This document shows, one piece after another, positions 44,272-44,495 of a DNA stretch of 44,495 nt. The position numbers were made by a program, and so were the translations under genes. Position 1 is the stretch's first letter. Each line of letters begins with the position of its first letter. Source of the stretch: Gymnopilus junonius (lineage: Eukaryota; Basidiomycota; Agaricomycetes; Agaricales; Galerinaceae); the NCBI GenBank assembly GCA_015501075.1, contig JADNYJ010000278.1, forward strand, positions 1-44,495, written 5' to 3'. Below the pieces are notes generated by a model, which was not told the DNA's origin, made no database searches, and saw only the letters and a program-made list of their open reading frames with translations.

Positions 44272-44495
44272 ATGCCCAATACCACCTCTTCTACCACTCC
44301 CTCCTCAAATGGCAAAGGACTAGGAGTAGTCCCCCAGTACTTCTCCAGGGACCACTCAAAGGTCAAAACCTTCATCCAGGATGTGGATGACTATCTAGAA
44401 GTCAACAGTGAGCTCTACAATACTGATGCAAAGAAAATCATATTCATGCTAGGACTTCTGAAAGGAGGAGAAGCCAAGGCCTGGAAGAAGCCTAG
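44272..44495 (+). CDS. Retrotransposon gag, N-terminal part (cut by window end)
   Basis: ATG 44272 opens a frame of 74 codons that runs off the right edge. After a Ser/Thr-rich start it encodes GLGVVPQYFSRDHSKVKTFI, then LEVNSELYNTDAKKIIFML and GGEAKAWKKP. This is the usual N-terminal capsid region of basidiomycete Ty3/Gypsy gag proteins (target filling, XDAKKIIFxLGxLKGGEAxxW). The frame visible here has no stop. The matching LTR should lie upstream, roughly in 43500-44000, but I could not define its borders without the second copy. Confidence 0.65.
   Translation, partial: MPNTTSSTTPSSNGKGLGVVPQYFSRDHSKVKTFIQDVDDYLEVNSELYNTDAKKIIFMLGLLKGGEAKAWKKP

Noticed and set aside
1..44495. tRNA, rRNA or CRISPR arrays
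   Set aside because: No cloverleaf-like box A/B pairs, rRNA segments or regular repeat-spacer arrays were seen; CRISPR is not expected in a fungus.

Overview
The window is nuclear DNA of a mushroom-forming basidiomycete (Agaricomycete). The genes have short introns of 50-75 bp with GT-AG ends. They include an F-box family, a eukaryotic ribosomal protein and a fungal signalling mucin. The mobile elements (Plavaka-type transposase, chromodomain Ty3/Gypsy, pogo-like and Tc1-like transposases) are typical of that class.

Bases 1 to about 7600 are ordinary host DNA with normal CG content, and every gene there is on the plus strand. It holds the last exon of an F-box-associated gene, a full-length tandem paralogue of it, an uncertain coding-like stretch, the ribosomal protein gene uL23 (RPL25) with six exons including a leader exon, and an Msb2-like signalling mucin whose mucin part is crossed by five apparent frame breaks, all at short homopolymers.

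From about 7.8 kb to the end the window is a graveyard of nested transposons that is very poor in CG and rich in TG/CA. The backbone is one Plavaka-type transposase whose reading frame starts at 15695 and ends at 32952. It is split by two insertions. The first is a 7.3-kb Ty3/Gypsy chromovirus (16434-23721) with 472/474-bp LTRs and a perfect 5-bp target duplication ATGAG. The second is a 6.7-kb insert (25337-32052) carrying two divergent genes and flanked by ACAAAT on both sides. Around this nest lie a Tc1-like fragment (8205-8582), a DUF6532-like gene (12023-14160), an unrecognised minus-strand gene (34508-35580), a pogo-like transposase (35587-38117) and the start of another retrotransposon gag at the right edge (44272 onward).

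Almost every break in these elements is the same change: CG to TG or CA. Arg codons (CGA) have become TGA stops, and catalytic Asp codons in two unrelated enzymes have become Asn. The two LTRs differ almost only by transitions at CG sites. This points to methylation-linked deamination that acted before and after the retrotransposon inserted.

The most interesting objects are an antisense, spliced gene inside the chromovirus encoding a coiled coil plus a Zn2Cys6-like cysteine cluster, and the divergent two-gene insert, which may be a mobile unit of its own. All family assignments were made by reading the sequence, without database searches.
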